From: Actinomycetota bacterium
Lineage (GTDB): Bacteria > Actinomycetota > Acidimicrobiia > Acidimicrobiales > Microtrichaceae
Direction: 5' to 3'
DNA: 64,000 bases
Assembly (NCBI GenBank): GCA_016703525.1
Contig: JADJBW010000001.1
Coordinates: forward strand, 248,001-312,000
Part shown: positions 36,114 through 47,330 of the stretch, one piece after another
Numbering within the stretch: the stretch's first letter is position 1
How the letters are laid out: each line of letters begins with the position of its first letter
Made by a program: the position numbers and the translations under genes
Notes under the pieces: model-generated
Databases searched by the model: none
Told to the model about the DNA's origin: nothing
Seen by the model: only the letters and a program-made list of their open reading frames with translations

Positions 36114-37115
36114 TCAGGCCGCGGTGGCGGCCGCGGCCTCGACGGAGTCGACCAGGTGCTTCGCGGCGGCGCTCAGGCCGTCGATGCCGATGCTGTCGGG
36201 CAGGCCGGCCAACGCGTTCGACGCATCGGCGGCAAACGTGCGCGCCCGCTCGATGGAGCCGTCGATCCAACCGCCGCCGCGGATGATCGCCACGGCCTCG
36301 TCGCGCTGTTCGGGCGTCATCGCGTCGGTGAGCAGCGGCCGCAGGCGGTCGCCGTCGGGGCCGAGCAACGCGGCGATGACCGGCAGCGTGTACACGCCCT
36401 CCTCCAGGTCGTGACCCGTCGGCTTGCCGAGCTCCGCCTCGGTCGAGACGAGGTCGAGCACGTCGTCGACCACTTGGAAGGCCATGCCGTAGGAGTACCC
36501 GAACGTGGTGAGGGCATCGCGGTGGGCCGCGTCGACGCCTCCGACGATGCCGCCGATGCGACAGGCGGCGGCGAGCAGTGCGGCGGTCTTGCCGCCGATC
36601 GAGCGCAGGTATTGCTGTTCCGTGCGGGCCGCGTCGTACGTGTACTGCAGTTCGAGAACCTGGCCTTCGCACAGGCGGGCGATCGTTGCGGCGAGGAGCC
36701 CGGCGACCTCGACCCCGAGCCCGGCGGCGATCTCGGAGGCCCGGGCGAGCAGGAAGTCGCCGGCGAGGATCGCCTTGAGGTTGCCCCACTTCGCGTTGAC
36801 GCTGGCGACGGTGCGTCGCGTCGTGGCGTCGTCCATCACGTCGTCGTGGTAGAGCGAGCCGAGGTGGACGAGCTCGATCGATACGCCGGCGAGGATCGAC
36901 TCCGGCGTCGCTGCGCCGCCGCCGCCGGGGGCGGTCGCTGCGGCAGCCAGGCAGAACCCGGGCCGGACGCGTTTCCCGCCCGCCTTGATCAGGTGAGCGG
37001 CGATCTCGGTGAGATACGGATCGTCGGACATGGCCGACTTCAGCAGCTCCGACTCCAGTCGATCGAGGTCGTCGACGAGGGTGGGCATGACGCTCAGGGG
37101 GTTGGCGGAGGCCAC
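36114..37115 (-). CDS. Polyprenyl diphosphate synthase
   Basis: A 333-residue trans-isoprenyl synthase. The first Asp-rich motif is in LYHDDVMDDATTRR and the second is FQVVDDVLDL, with GGKRVRP (IPP binding) and GGKTAALLAA. There is no small-residue block before the first motif, which fits a medium/long-chain product (for example hepta- to nonaprenyl for menaquinone). It precedes the MenJ-like gene by 37 bp. The start is GTG 37115, with TAACCT 6 nt before it. Confidence 0.88.
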   Translation of the reverse strand: MASANPLSVMPTLVDDLDRLESELLKSAMSDDPYLTEIAAHLIKAGGKRVRPGFCLAAAATAPGGGGAATPESILAGVSIELVHLGSLYHDDVMDDATTRRTVASVNAKWGNLKAILAGDFLLARASEIAAGLGVEVAGLLAATIARLCEGQVLELQYTYDAARTEQQYLRSIGGKTAALLAAACRIGGIVGGVDAAHRDALTTFGYSYGMAFQVVDDVLDLVSTEAELGKPTGHDLEEGVYTLPVIAALLGPDGDRLRPLLTDAMTPEQRDEAVAIIRGGGWIDGSIERARTFAADASNALAGLPDSIGIDGLSAAAKHLVDSVEAAAATAA

Positions 37116-37121
37116 GGCCGG

Positions 37122-37127
37122 AGGTTA
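37122..37127 (-). promoter_or_regulatory. Putative -10 (TAACCT) of the polyprenyl synthase operon
   Basis: Minus-strand TAACCT lies 6 nt before GTG 37115 with no Shine-Dalgarno. It is divergent from clpC. Confidence 0.4.
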
Positions 37128-37286
37128 CTTCGGGGGCTGCGAGCCTCCCGCATCGAGCCGGGCGCGCCCCGGGAAGGTTCGGCCCGCGATCGGCGTTGCA
37201 GCTACCCGGAACCGGCGTTGCCCTGCTGCACAGATCGCGAAGGGGCACGGTTACACTGGCTCCACGAGTCCCCGAGGAGGCACTCA

Positions 37287-39850
<2,564 letters not shown>

Positions 39851-39851
<1 letters not shown>

Positions 39852-39866
39852 CCGGCCCCCGCCGGT
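39851..39866 (+). terminator. Weak hairpin after clpC
   Basis: ACCGGC-CCCC-GCCGGT directly follows the stop codon. There is no T tract, so it is at best a weak or Rho-assisted terminator before the LppM-like gene. Confidence 0.25.
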
Positions 39867-39878
39867 TCACTTCCCCAC

Positions 39879-40682
39879 ATGTCGTGGTTGCGCGCCGATC
39901 GTGTGACGCGCCCGGGCCGGTTGTTCGGCGCGGCGCTCGCGGTCGGCGCCTCCGCGCTGCTGTCCGCCTGCCAGGTCGACACCACGGTGCGAATCGCGGT
40001 GGAAGACAACGGATCGGGCACGGTTGCGCTCCGCACGGTGCTCGACGCCGAGGCGGCCAACGAGCTGGGAGCCGACCCGGTGGCCGCGATCTCGGTGGAC
40101 GACCTGCGAAACGCCGGCTGGGAGGTGAGCGTGCGGCGCGTCGAGGGGGGTGGCGTGCAGGTCGATGCGTCCAAGCCCTTCTCGAACCCCCGACGTCTCG
40201 GCTCGGTGATCGACGAGCTGAGCGGACCGGCCGGCCCGCTGCGCGACTGGTCGCTGTCGGTCGACTCGGGTTTTGCAACCGCTAGCTATCGCCTCGGTGG
40301 GACCGTCGAGCTCACCGGATCGCTCGACCAGTTCAGCGACGCCGAGGTGGCTGCGGCGCTCGACGGCTTCGCCACCGGTCGTTCGCCGGACGAGCTTGCG
40401 GCGGCGCTTGCGGCGCATCCCGACGGGGTGACGCTCCGGGTCGAGACCGAACTTCCCGCCGAGATCACGGCGGCGACGGGCGCCGACCGGTCCGACGACG
40501 AGCCCGAGACGGCGAGTGCGCGCTGGGTGCTCGGCGACGGCAAGCCAACGACCGCGCACGTGCGGGTCGATGCGAGCGAACGGTCGCAGACACCGGTGGT
40601 GTGGATGGCGGGCGGCGCGGTCGCCGTGCTCGTCGCTGTCGCCGTCGCCCTTTCGGGTCGCGGCCGCCGGCGTCGCCGCTGA
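39879..40682 (+). CDS. LppM-like lipoprotein with C-terminal membrane anchor
   Basis: 267 residues. A signal peptide ends in lipobox LSAC (Cys near residue 31), then a beta-rich LppM/DUF3153-type domain opening CQVDTTVRIAVEDNGSGTV. A C-terminal transmembrane helix (about residues 238-258) and a basic tail (RGRRRRR) follow, so it is anchored at both ends. LppM in mycobacteria affects cell-envelope lipoglycans and phagosome traffic; the molecular role is not settled. It follows clpC by 27 bp. Confidence 0.75.
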   Translation: MSWLRADRVTRPGRLFGAALAVGASALLSACQVDTTVRIAVEDNGSGTVALRTVLDAEAANELGADPVAAISVDDLRNAGWEVSVRRVEGGGVQVDASKPFSNPRRLGSVIDELSGPAGPLRDWSLSVDSGFATASYRLGGTVELTGSLDQFSDAEVAAALDGFATGRSPDELAAALAAHPDGVTLRVETELPAEITAATGADRSDDEPETASARWVLGDGKPTTAHVRVDASERSQTPVVWMAGGAVAVLVAVAVALSGRGRRRRR

Positions 40683-40712
40683 TCGTTGCGGAGTTCGGTC
40701 CGACTGGTCGGT

Positions 40713-41924
40713 TCAGCGCCGAGGCGAGCGGCCGTTCCAGAGCGTCGAAATGGGGACGGCCCACACGCCGGGAACGAGCTCCCAGGTGGCGGTCCCGCGG
40801 TGCAACACGACGGTGGCCTCGACGGTGGCGCCGAGATGCGCGCGAAGCCATTCGAGGTGCGCGGCGTGCGCCGGGGTGGGACGCGTGGTCGCCTTGACTT
40901 CGATGGCGACGACCCTGCCGCCGAGCTCGATCACGATGTCGACTTCGTGCTTGCCGGCCGTGTCGCGCAGGTGGTGCAGGCTGCCGCGGAACCGATCGAC
41001 CTCGGGCCTGAGTTGGCAGGCGACGAAGGACTCCAGGAAACCGCCGGCGATCGTGGGCTCGGACGTGAGGTGGTCCGCTGTGAGCCCGGAGATGGCGAGG
41101 GCGAGCGCTGTGTCTGCGTAGAACTGTTTGGGTCGTGCGGTCAGGCGTTTCAGTCGATTGGTCTGCCACGCCGGCGCAGGCTCGATGACGTGAGTCCGCT
41201 CGAGTAGCGCGTAGTAGCGCGCCAACGTGAGCCGGTTGAGGTCGGCGGCCCGCCAGATCCGCTCCATCGGGACCGCCTGGCCGTCGAGTTCGGCGAGGAC
41301 GCGCATTGCCCGGCCGATGCCAACCGGATCGCGCCGCTCATCGCCCCCGCGCTGAGCGATGCTGTCGGCATAGGCGAGCAGTTGAGGGACGGCGTTGGTT
41401 GCGCGCAGCGAGCCCGGAAATCCGGACTGGGTGAGGAGGTCGAGGTTCGCCGAGGCTTCACCGTTGTGGGGAACGAAGAGCGAGCCGTCGCGGAGTTGCT
41501 CCAGCCACGCCGGCCCGTCTCCGTTGCCGAGCCGCTCCCGCCTGCTCATCGGTCGCCATGTGACCGTTGCCGCGCGGCCGGTCAGCGGGTACGTGGGTCC
41601 GTAGGCCTCCGGTTCGACGGAGCCGGTGAGGATGAACGCTCCCGGCGAAGGGTCGTCGTCGACGACCTCCTTGAGCGCCCACAGCACGTCGGTTCCGGCG
41701 AGTTGCCATTCGTCGATGAGCGCGGGCGGTGAGAGAGTGCGCAGGACCGTGGCGGGGTCGGAGAGCAGGAGCGGAAGGTCCCGTGGAAGGCGGAGCTGCG
41801 AGGTGGCGCGCCGTGCACAGCTTGTGGTCTTGCCGGTGGCGCGCGCTCCAGCGACCATGACGATCGGACTGGATGCGAGGGCTTCGTCGAGCGCAGCGTC
41901 GGCGATCCTGGGCAGGTAGTCCAC
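40713..41924 (-). CDS. AAA/DUF4143 ATPase with PD-(D/E)xK-like C-terminus
   Basis: A 403-residue protein of a widely scattered family. Walker A is GARATGKTT near residue 26, Walker B is within PALIDEWQLAG, and a sensor ILTGSVEP follows. The DUF4143 half ends with the nuclease-like core EVDIVIELGGRVVAIEVKAT, which keeps the D...ExK spacing. The cellular role of the family is unknown; phage or DNA-related roles are often suspected. The start is GTG 41924, with TACCGT 6 nt before it. Four 23-bp repeats lie immediately upstream. Confidence 0.82.
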   Translation of the reverse strand: MDYLPRIADAALDEALASSPIVMVAGARATGKTTSCARRATSQLRLPRDLPLLLSDPATVLRTLSPPALIDEWQLAGTDVLWALKEVVDDDPSPGAFILTGSVEPEAYGPTYPLTGRAATVTWRPMSRRERLGNGDGPAWLEQLRDGSLFVPHNGEASANLDLLTQSGFPGSLRATNAVPQLLAYADSIAQRGGDERRDPVGIGRAMRVLAELDGQAVPMERIWRAADLNRLTLARYYALLERTHVIEPAPAWQTNRLKRLTARPKQFYADTALALAISGLTADHLTSEPTIAGGFLESFVACQLRPEVDRFRGSLHHLRDTAGKHEVDIVIELGGRVVAIEVKATTRPTPAHAAHLEWLRAHLGATVEATVVLHRGTATWELVPGVWAVPISTLWNGRSPRR

Positions 41925-41930
41925 AGCGGT

Positions 41931-41936
41931 ACGGTA
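41931..41936 (-). promoter_or_regulatory. Putative -10 (TACCGT) of the DUF4143 gene
   Basis: Minus-strand TACCGT lies 6 nt before GTG 41924 and overlaps the first 23-bp repeat by 3 nt. Any protein bound to the array would therefore control this promoter. Confidence 0.45.
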
Positions 41937-42025
41937 TCGGATTTCTCACGGGATGAGTACCGGAATTCTCACGACCTGAGTATCGGATTTCTCACGGACC
42001 GGGTGTCGGATTTCTCATCGGTGCG
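41934..42025 (-). repeat. Four 23-bp direct repeats upstream of the DUF4143 gene
   Basis: Units are 41934-41956, 41957-41979, 41980-42002 and 42003-42025, spaced with no gap. The plus-strand consensus is about GTATCGGATTTCTCACG plus a variable 6-nt tail; the core TCGGATTTCTCA is kept in three units and differs by two bases in unit 2. The AT-rich core stands out against the local GC content. Such iterons usually bind a protein cooperatively. Confidence 0.85.
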
Positions 42026-42077
42026 TCAAGCTCGGCTCCAATTGGTGGCCGACATCGTGACTGTCGGTGGTCGTCCG

Positions 42078-42083
42078 TAGGGT
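42078..42083 (+). promoter_or_regulatory. Putative -10 (TAGGGT) of radA
   Basis: TAGGGT lies 7 nt before ATG 42091 with no Shine-Dalgarno. Confidence 0.4.
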
Positions 42084-42090
42084 TCGCCGC

Positions 42091-43457
42091 ATGGCCGCAA
42101 CCAGAACCCGTTCGTCGTCACGCTTCGTCTGCGTCGAGTGCGCGACGGCGGCGCCGAAATGGGCGGGCCGGTGCGACGGGTGCGGCGAGTGGAACACGAT
42201 GGTGGAGGAGCCCGAGGCGTCGGCGTCGCCCTTGGGTGCGGCGCTCGCGCCACGGTGCCGGCGGTGCCGATCACCGAGATCGCCTCGCTCGAGTGCGTAC
42301 CGCAATCGACCGGGTCCGCCGAAGTCGACCGGGTGCTCGGCGGTGGCCTCGTGCCCGGGTCGGTCACACTCGTGGGCGGCGAGCCCGGCGTCGGCAAGTC
42401 GACGCTGCTGCTCCAGGTACTCGGGGGCCTCGCGGCGCGCGGCGCGCGTGTGCTCTACGTGACGGGCGAGGAGTCCGCGGCGCAGGTGCGCAGGCGGGCG
42501 GAGCGCCTCGACGCCGTGCACCCCGGACTCCTGCTCGCGGGCGAGACCAACCTGGCGCATATCCTCGGCCACGTCGCCGAGTCGGCTCCGAGCGTCATGG
42601 TGGTCGACTCGATCCAGACCACGTTCGATCCCGACCTCGCGTCGGCGCCCGGGTCGGTCGGGCAGGTCCGTCAGTGCGCGCACCGGCTCACGTCGGTCGC
42701 CAAGCACACCGACACATCGGTGTTGCTCGTCGGCCACGTCACGAAAGACGGCGGGCTCGCCGGGCCTCGCACGCTCGAACACGTCGTCGACACGGTGCTC
42801 TCCTTCGACGGCGACCGCGATCACTCGCTCCGGCTCCTGCGCGCGACGAAGCACCGCTTCGGCTCCACGCAGGAGCTCGGGGTGTTCTCGATGGAGCACA
42901 CGGGACTCGCGCCGGTGACCGACCCCTCGGGGGTGTTCCTGGCCGACCGCCGACCGGGGGTTGCCGGCTCGGTGGTGGTGCCGGTGCTCGACGGCCACCG
43001 CCCATTGCTGGTGGAGCTGCAAGCGCTCGTGGTCGACGGCCGCACGGCCGTACCGCGACGGTCGGTCAGCGGCGTCGACCCCGGCCGTGTGGGGCTGCTC
43101 ATGGCGGTGCTCGAACGGCGGGTTCAGCTGAGCGTGCTTCACCTCGAAACGTACGCGCTGGCCGTGGGCGGCGTCCGGGTGACCGAGCCGGGGGCCGACC
43201 TCGGGATCGGCCTCGCGATCGCCTCGTCGGCAACCGGTCGCCCCGTGCCGGCCGACGTGGTTGCCTGCGGCGAGGTCGGCCTGGGAGGAGAACTGCGCTC
43301 GGTCGGCGGCCTCGAACGGCGCCTCGCCGAGGCCGCCCGGTTCGGGTTCCGCCGGGCGTTGGTGCCGCGGAGCACGCCCGAGCTCGCGGTCGACCTCGAA
43401 TTGGTGCGCGTTCCCACGCTCGGCGCGGCGGTGGCGCTGCTCGGCCTGGCCGAGTGA
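42091..43457 (+). CDS. radA: DNA repair protein RadA, frame interrupted
   Basis: A RecA-like branch-migration helicase. The N-terminal zinc finger is FVCVECATAAPKWAGRCDGCGEWNTMVEE. The frame breaks near 42225-42255. The rest runs in another frame: VLGGGLVPGSVTLVGGEPGVGKST (Walker A), YVTGEESAAQVRRRAERL, the KNRFG-equivalent KHRFGSTQELGVF, and the Lon-like C-terminal domain to 43457. One missing base fits. The radA-disA pair is conserved in actinobacteria and Bacillus. Confidence 0.85.
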
Positions 43458-43598
43458 ACGAGAGGGCGATGCTTTGATCGCGAGGGCGATGCGACGGATC
43501 GGACGAACCGGTCGATCCGGGTCTGATTCCGGCTCGGCCTGCGCCGACAATCGGAATGCGAGCATCAGGGCGTCGCATCCGGCTCCTCACCGCGCCGA

Positions 43599-43604
43599 TA
43601 GACT
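43599..43604 (+). promoter_or_regulatory. Putative -10 (TAGACT) of disA
   Basis: TAGACT ends 6 nt before ATG 43611 with no Shine-Dalgarno. The 153-bp radA-disA gap otherwise holds only a short direct repeat (GAGGGCGATGC, near 43463 and 43483). Confidence 0.4.
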
Positions 43605-43610
43605 GCCCCG

Positions 43611-44684
43611 ATGGCCGCTCGCCGCAACAAGGTGCTCCTGGAGGCACTCGCCATCGTTGCGCCGGGGCGGCCGTTGCGTGAGGGGCTCGACCGCATCATC
43701 AAGGCGCAGATGGGCGCCCTCATCGTGGTGGGCGACGGCCCCGAAGTGTTGAACATCTGCTCGGGCGGGTTCCTGCTCGATGCCGCGTTCAGCCCGCAGC
43801 GACTCTCCGAACTCGCCAAGACCGACGGTGCGATCATCCTGGCGGCCGATGCCAGCCGCATCGCCCGTGCGAACGTGCACCTGGTGCCCAACCCCAACAC
43901 GCCGACCACCGAGACGGGCACCCGGCACCGCACCGCGGAGCGCGTCGCCCGGTCGATCGGGGTTCCGGTGATTTCCGTGTCCGAGGACATGGCCGTGCTC
44001 ACCGTGTACATGCACGACACGAAGCACCAGCTCGAGCCGATCCCGGCGGTGCTCAGCCGCTGCAATCAGGCGCTCCAGACGCTCGAGCGGTACAAGCAAC
44101 GCCTCAACGAGGTCGCCTCCAACCTGTTCACGCTCGAGGTCGAGGACCTGGTTGCGGTGCGCGATGTGGTCACGCTGCTGCAGCGCACCGAGATCGTCGC
44201 CCGCATCGCCGAGGAGATCGAGCGCTACCTGGTCGAGCTCGGCGCCGACGGTCGACTGGTCGAGCTGCAGCTCCGCGAGTTGATGGCGGGGGTCGAGGAC
44301 GACCGTCGACTGGTGGTGCTCGACTACTTCCAACCCGACGCATCGTGGAACCTCGAACAGGCCATGGAGACGTTGTCGGATCTCGAGATGGAAGAGCTGC
44401 TCGACACGGAGGCCGTCGCCGAGGCGCTCCACCTGTCGGGCGGCGCCAAGGACACCGACGGCAGCCTGTCGCCCCGCGGTCATCGGATGCTGGCCAAGGT
44501 GCCGCGCCTTCCCGAGGCGATCGCGACCAACGTGGTCGAGCGCTTCGGCACGCTCGACCGCCTGCTGCGCGCGAGCGCGGCCGACCTCGCTGCGGTCGAC
44601 GGCGTGGGCGACACGTGGGCGAGCACCATCAAGGACTCGCTCAACCACCTCGCCGAGACCTCGATCCTCGATCGGTTCAACTGA
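43611..44684 (+). CDS. disA: Diadenylate cyclase DisA (DNA integrity scanning)
   Basis: Makes cyclic di-AMP from two ATP while scanning DNA. The N-terminal DAC domain has KTDGAIILAADASRIARANVHL and the catalytic GTRHRTAERVARS (the DGA and RHR motifs). A central helical spine and a C-terminal helix-hairpin-helix domain (FGTLDRLLRASAADLAAVDGVGDTWA) follow. The 357-residue length is standard. It is likely cytoplasmic and nucleoid-associated, and RadA is its known partner in Bacillus and mycobacteria. Confidence 0.94.
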   Translation: MAARRNKVLLEALAIVAPGRPLREGLDRIIKAQMGALIVVGDGPEVLNICSGGFLLDAAFSPQRLSELAKTDGAIILAADASRIARANVHLVPNPNTPTTETGTRHRTAERVARSIGVPVISVSEDMAVLTVYMHDTKHQLEPIPAVLSRCNQALQTLERYKQRLNEVASNLFTLEVEDLVAVRDVVTLLQRTEIVARIAEEIERYLVELGADGRLVELQLRELMAGVEDDRRLVVLDYFQPDASWNLEQAMETLSDLEMEELLDTEAVAEALHLSGGAKDTDGSLSPRGHRMLAKVPRLPEAIATNVVERFGTLDRLLRASAADLAAVDGVGDTWASTIKDSLNHLAETSILDRFN

Positions 44685-44713
44685 CCCGCCGCTCGGCGAA
44701 CCCTGGGGGCCAC

Positions 44714-45385
44714 ATGCGCATCACGCTTGCGACCGGAACGCCGGCCTTCGTCGCCCGCCCCGCGTCCGGCGATGCCGTGCGCGCCGTCGTTCTCTGGCCC
44801 GACATCTTCGGGCTCCGTCCGCTGTTCGAGGCCCACGCCCAGCGGCTGGCCGACGATCACGGGTGGGTCGTTGTGGTCCCGGAGCCGTATCCGGGCCGGG
44901 AGCACCTCGACGTCGGCGAGCGCCAGGCGGCCGCCGCATCGCTGTCCGATGCCGACAAGGTCGCCGATGCCGAGGCCGCGGCCGACGCGGCCGCGGTCGC
45001 CCCGGTCGGGCTCCTCGGCTTCTGCATGGGCGGCATGTACGCGATGAAATGCCTCGCGTCCGACCGATTCGACCGCGCAGTCGCGTTCTACGGCATGGTC
45101 CGCGTGCCCGAGCAGTGGCGGGGCGGTGGCCAGGGCGATGCGATCGACGTGGTGCGGGCGCGCCGTGAGCGCGGCGACCTGGCGTTGCTCGCGTTGTTCG
45201 GCACCGATGACCCGTGGTGCCCGCTGGATCAGATCGCCGAGCTCGAAGGGGCCGGGGCGACCGTGGTGCGCTACGAGGGTGCCGACCACGGCTGGGCGCA
45301 GGATCCGGACCGCGAGAACTACCGGCCGGACGAGGCAACCGATGCCTGGGCGCGCGCCGAGGCGTTCCTCGACCGAGTCGACTGA
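44714..45385 (+). CDS. Dienelactone hydrolase family protein
   Basis: A 223-residue alpha/beta hydrolase. The nucleophile elbow GFCMGG carries the Cys typical of dienelactone hydrolases, with catalytic Asp in GTDDPWCP and His in EGADHGW. WPDIFGLRPLFEAHAQRLAD gives the oxyanion-side Asp-Ile-Phe-Gly. Family members open lactone rings or cleave small esters; the natural substrate here is unknown. The ATG 44714 is preceded by GGGGG as a weak ribosome site. It is convergent with crp, with a 20-bp gap. Confidence 0.85.
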   Translation: MRITLATGTPAFVARPASGDAVRAVVLWPDIFGLRPLFEAHAQRLADDHGWVVVVPEPYPGREHLDVGERQAAAASLSDADKVADAEAAADAAAVAPVGLLGFCMGGMYAMKCLASDRFDRAVAFYGMVRVPEQWRGGGQGDAIDVVRARRERGDLALLALFGTDDPWCPLDQIAELEGAGATVVRYEGADHGWAQDPDRENYRPDEATDAWARAEAFLDRVD

Positions 45386-45405
45386 CGCGGGCGGCCCCGC
45401 GGCTC

Positions 45406-46065
45406 CTACATCGCCCGAATCTCGAGCTCGCGTCGCTTGAGAATGCGGTAGGCCCGGTCGTTCTGCTCGATCCAGCCGAGCCGCATGAAGCTCGACAGCG
45501 CCTTGTTCACCCGCTCCCGGGACGCACCGACCAGCCCGGCGAGTTCCTCCTGGGTGATCGGAATCTCGAACTCGTCCGCACCGCCGGCCATCTCCAACAG
45601 GTGCTTGGCGGTCCGGCCCGTGACATCGAGGAAGAACGAGTCGGCCAGCGCCTGGTCCATCGCTCGCACACGCCGGGTGAGCAGGCTCACCACCCGCCAG
45701 AGCAATGCCGGCTGGGCGTCCCAGAGCTCGCGCAAGGGCCCGTAGGGCATCGCGACAACGGCGGAGGACTCGAGCGCCCGCGCATCGGCGGACCGGCCGA
45801 GGTCGTCGAACAGGCTCATCTCGCCGAACAAGTCGCCGGGCTCCATGAGGGCAACGACCGATTCGCGCCCGTCGAACGACTTGTTGGCGATGGCGATGCG
45901 GCCCGACACGACGATGTAGAGCGAGTCGGCCTGATCGCCCTCGGCGAAGATGCAGTCGCCGCGGACCAGGTCGAGGTGCACCGCCCGTGCGATCAGCGAG
46001 TCGATCACGGTGTCGTCGAGCGGAGCGAACAACTCGATCGAGCGGAGCAGATCACGGTCGATCAC
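45406..46065 (-). CDS. Crp/Fnr family transcriptional regulator
   Basis: A 219-residue regulator with an N-terminal cyclic-nucleotide-binding beta barrel (GDCIFAEGDQADSLYIVVSGRIAIA, then EPGDLFGEMSLFDDLGRSADARAL), a dimer helix, and a C-terminal winged helix (ITQEELAGLVGASRERVNKALSSF). The binding pocket has FGEMSL and an Arg nearby, consistent with cAMP. It resembles the mycobacterial Crp group. The start GTG 46065 has TACATT 7 nt before it. It is divergent from ispDF. Confidence 0.87.
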   Translation of the reverse strand: MIDRDLLRSIELFAPLDDTVIDSLIARAVHLDLVRGDCIFAEGDQADSLYIVVSGRIAIANKSFDGRESVVALMEPGDLFGEMSLFDDLGRSADARALESSAVVAMPYGPLRELWDAQPALLWRVVSLLTRRVRAMDQALADSFFLDVTGRTAKHLLEMAGGADEFEIPITQEELAGLVGASRERVNKALSSFMRLGWIEQNDRAYRILKRRELEIRAM

Positions 46066-46072
46066 GGGTGCC

Positions 46073-46092
46073 AATGTAGCGCCCGGTAGTCT
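46073..46092. promoter_or_regulatory. Overlapping divergent crp/ispDF promoter region
   Basis: Minus-strand TACATT (46078-46073) lies 7 nt before crp GTG 46065. Plus-strand TAGTCT (46087-46092) lies 9 nt before ispDF ATG 46102. The two hexamers are 8 nt apart, so the promoters must compete or share control. Confidence 0.4.
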
Positions 46093-46101
46093 GGCGCGGT
46101 C

Positions 46102-47330
46102 ATGGCACGCCGGATCTGGACCATCGTCGTCGCAGCCGGCTCGGGGAGCCGGTTCGGGCGTCCGAAGCAGTTCGAGTTGGTCGCCGGTCGCCGGGTCCTC
46201 GATCATGCGGTCGCCACGGCGGCTCGAAACAGCGACGGTGTGGTGGTGGTGTTGCCCGCCACGATGCTCGCGCGACACGGTTCGGTCGAGGGGGCCGCTG
46301 CAGTGGTCGCAGGCGGAGCGAGTCGATCGGAGTCGGTGCGGTGCGGCCTGGCCGCTGTGCCCGACGATGTCGAGGTGGTACTCGTGCACGACGCGGCGCG
46401 ACCCCCCGCGTCGGACGAGTTGTTCCACCGCGTCGCCCAGGCCGTCGGTTCGGCCGCTGCGGTCGTGCCGGTGGTCGCCGTGGTCGACACGATCCGCGAT
46501 CGCTCGGGAGGCGTGGTCGACCGCGACCGGCTCGCCGCGGTGCAGACGCCGCAGGGCTTCGACGCCCGCCTGTTGCGCGCCGCCCACGCCTCGGGTCCCG
46601 AGGCGACCGACGACGCCACGCTGGTGGAAGCGGCTGGCGGCACCGTCGCCCTGGTGGACGGGGAGCGCACCAACCTCAAGATCACCGAGCCGGGAGACCT
46701 GGCGACGGTGGAGCGATCCCTGGGCGGGCAGAGTGAACTGGGCGGGCAGAGTGAACTGGGCGGGCAGAGTGAAGGAGCTTCGATGCAGCTGCGCGTCGGC
46801 AATGGGTTCGATGTTCACCGATTCAGCGACGACCCCGATCGCCCGCTGGTACTCGGCGGCGTGCGCTTCGACGGCGAACGCGGACTGCACGGTCACAGCG
46901 ACGCCGATGTGGTGGCGCGCGGTGGCCGAGGCGGTGCTCGGCGGCGGGGCTCGGCGACCTCGGCTCGCACTTCCCCGACACCGATGAACGATGGCGAGGC
47001 GCCGACAGCCTCCGGCTGCTTGCCGAGGTCATCCGACTCGTGGCCGAGCAGGGATGGAGCGTCGGCAACGTCGACTGCTCGGTGATCGCCGAGGCACCGA
47101 AGATGGCGCCTCGGCGTGCCGAGATGGAGTCGGCGCTCACGGCGATCGTGGGTGGTCCGGTCACGATCAAGGGGCGTCGCGCCGAGGGCATCGGCGGGCT
47201 GGGCCGCCGCGAGGGCATCGCCGCGCTCGCGACGGCGCTGCTCACCGGCACGCGGAGTTCCGCATGCGGCGACGCCCGCGACGATCAGGAGGCCGGCGGC
47301 GACGTCGGCCATGAGGAGGTGCGGCCGTGA
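46102..47330 (+). CDS. ispDF: IspD-IspF bifunctional MEP-pathway enzyme, frame interrupted
   Basis: The N-terminal IspD part (VVAAGSGSRFGRPKQFE, VLVHDAARP, AVQTPQGF) makes CDP-methylerythritol. A linker of three LGGQSE repeats then joins an IspF domain (GNGFDVHRF, GLHGHSDADV) that makes MEcPP. After DADVV the frame shifts by +2 in total, seemingly in two steps near 46917 and 46948. It resumes with GLGDLGSHFPDTDERW and ends in VGNVDCSVIAEAPKM and VTIKGRRAEGIGGLG, stopping at 47330. An internal AAGGAG (46771-46776) before ATG 46783 could also start IspF alone. Confidence 0.85.
46720..46773 (+). repeat. Three identical 18-bp tandem repeats in the IspD-IspF linker
   Basis: CTGGGCGGGCAGAGTGAA occurs at 46720-46737, 46738-46755 and 46756-46773 with no mismatch, each encoding LGGQSE in frame. 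Perfect identity at DNA level points to recent expansion. Confidence 0.95.
46771..46785 (+). promoter_or_regulatory. Internal ribosome-binding site and ATG for IspF
   Basis: AAGGAG at 46771-46776 precedes ATG 46783 by 6 nt, right where the IspF domain begins (QLRVGNGFDVH). IspF may be translated separately as well as in the fusion. Confidence 0.45.

Noticed and set aside
37220..37286. ClgR or heat-shock operator upstream of clpC
   Set aside because: No TTCGC-N5-GCGAA-type or HrcA-type palindrome could be found.
41934..42025. 23-bp repeats as a CRISPR array
   Set aside because: No spacers between units; the repeats look like operator iterons.
46905..46960. Programmed ribosomal frameshift in ispDF
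   Set aside because: No slippery heptamer or obvious downstream pseudoknot was seen, and similar breaks occur in eight other genes, so a shared technical cause is simpler.
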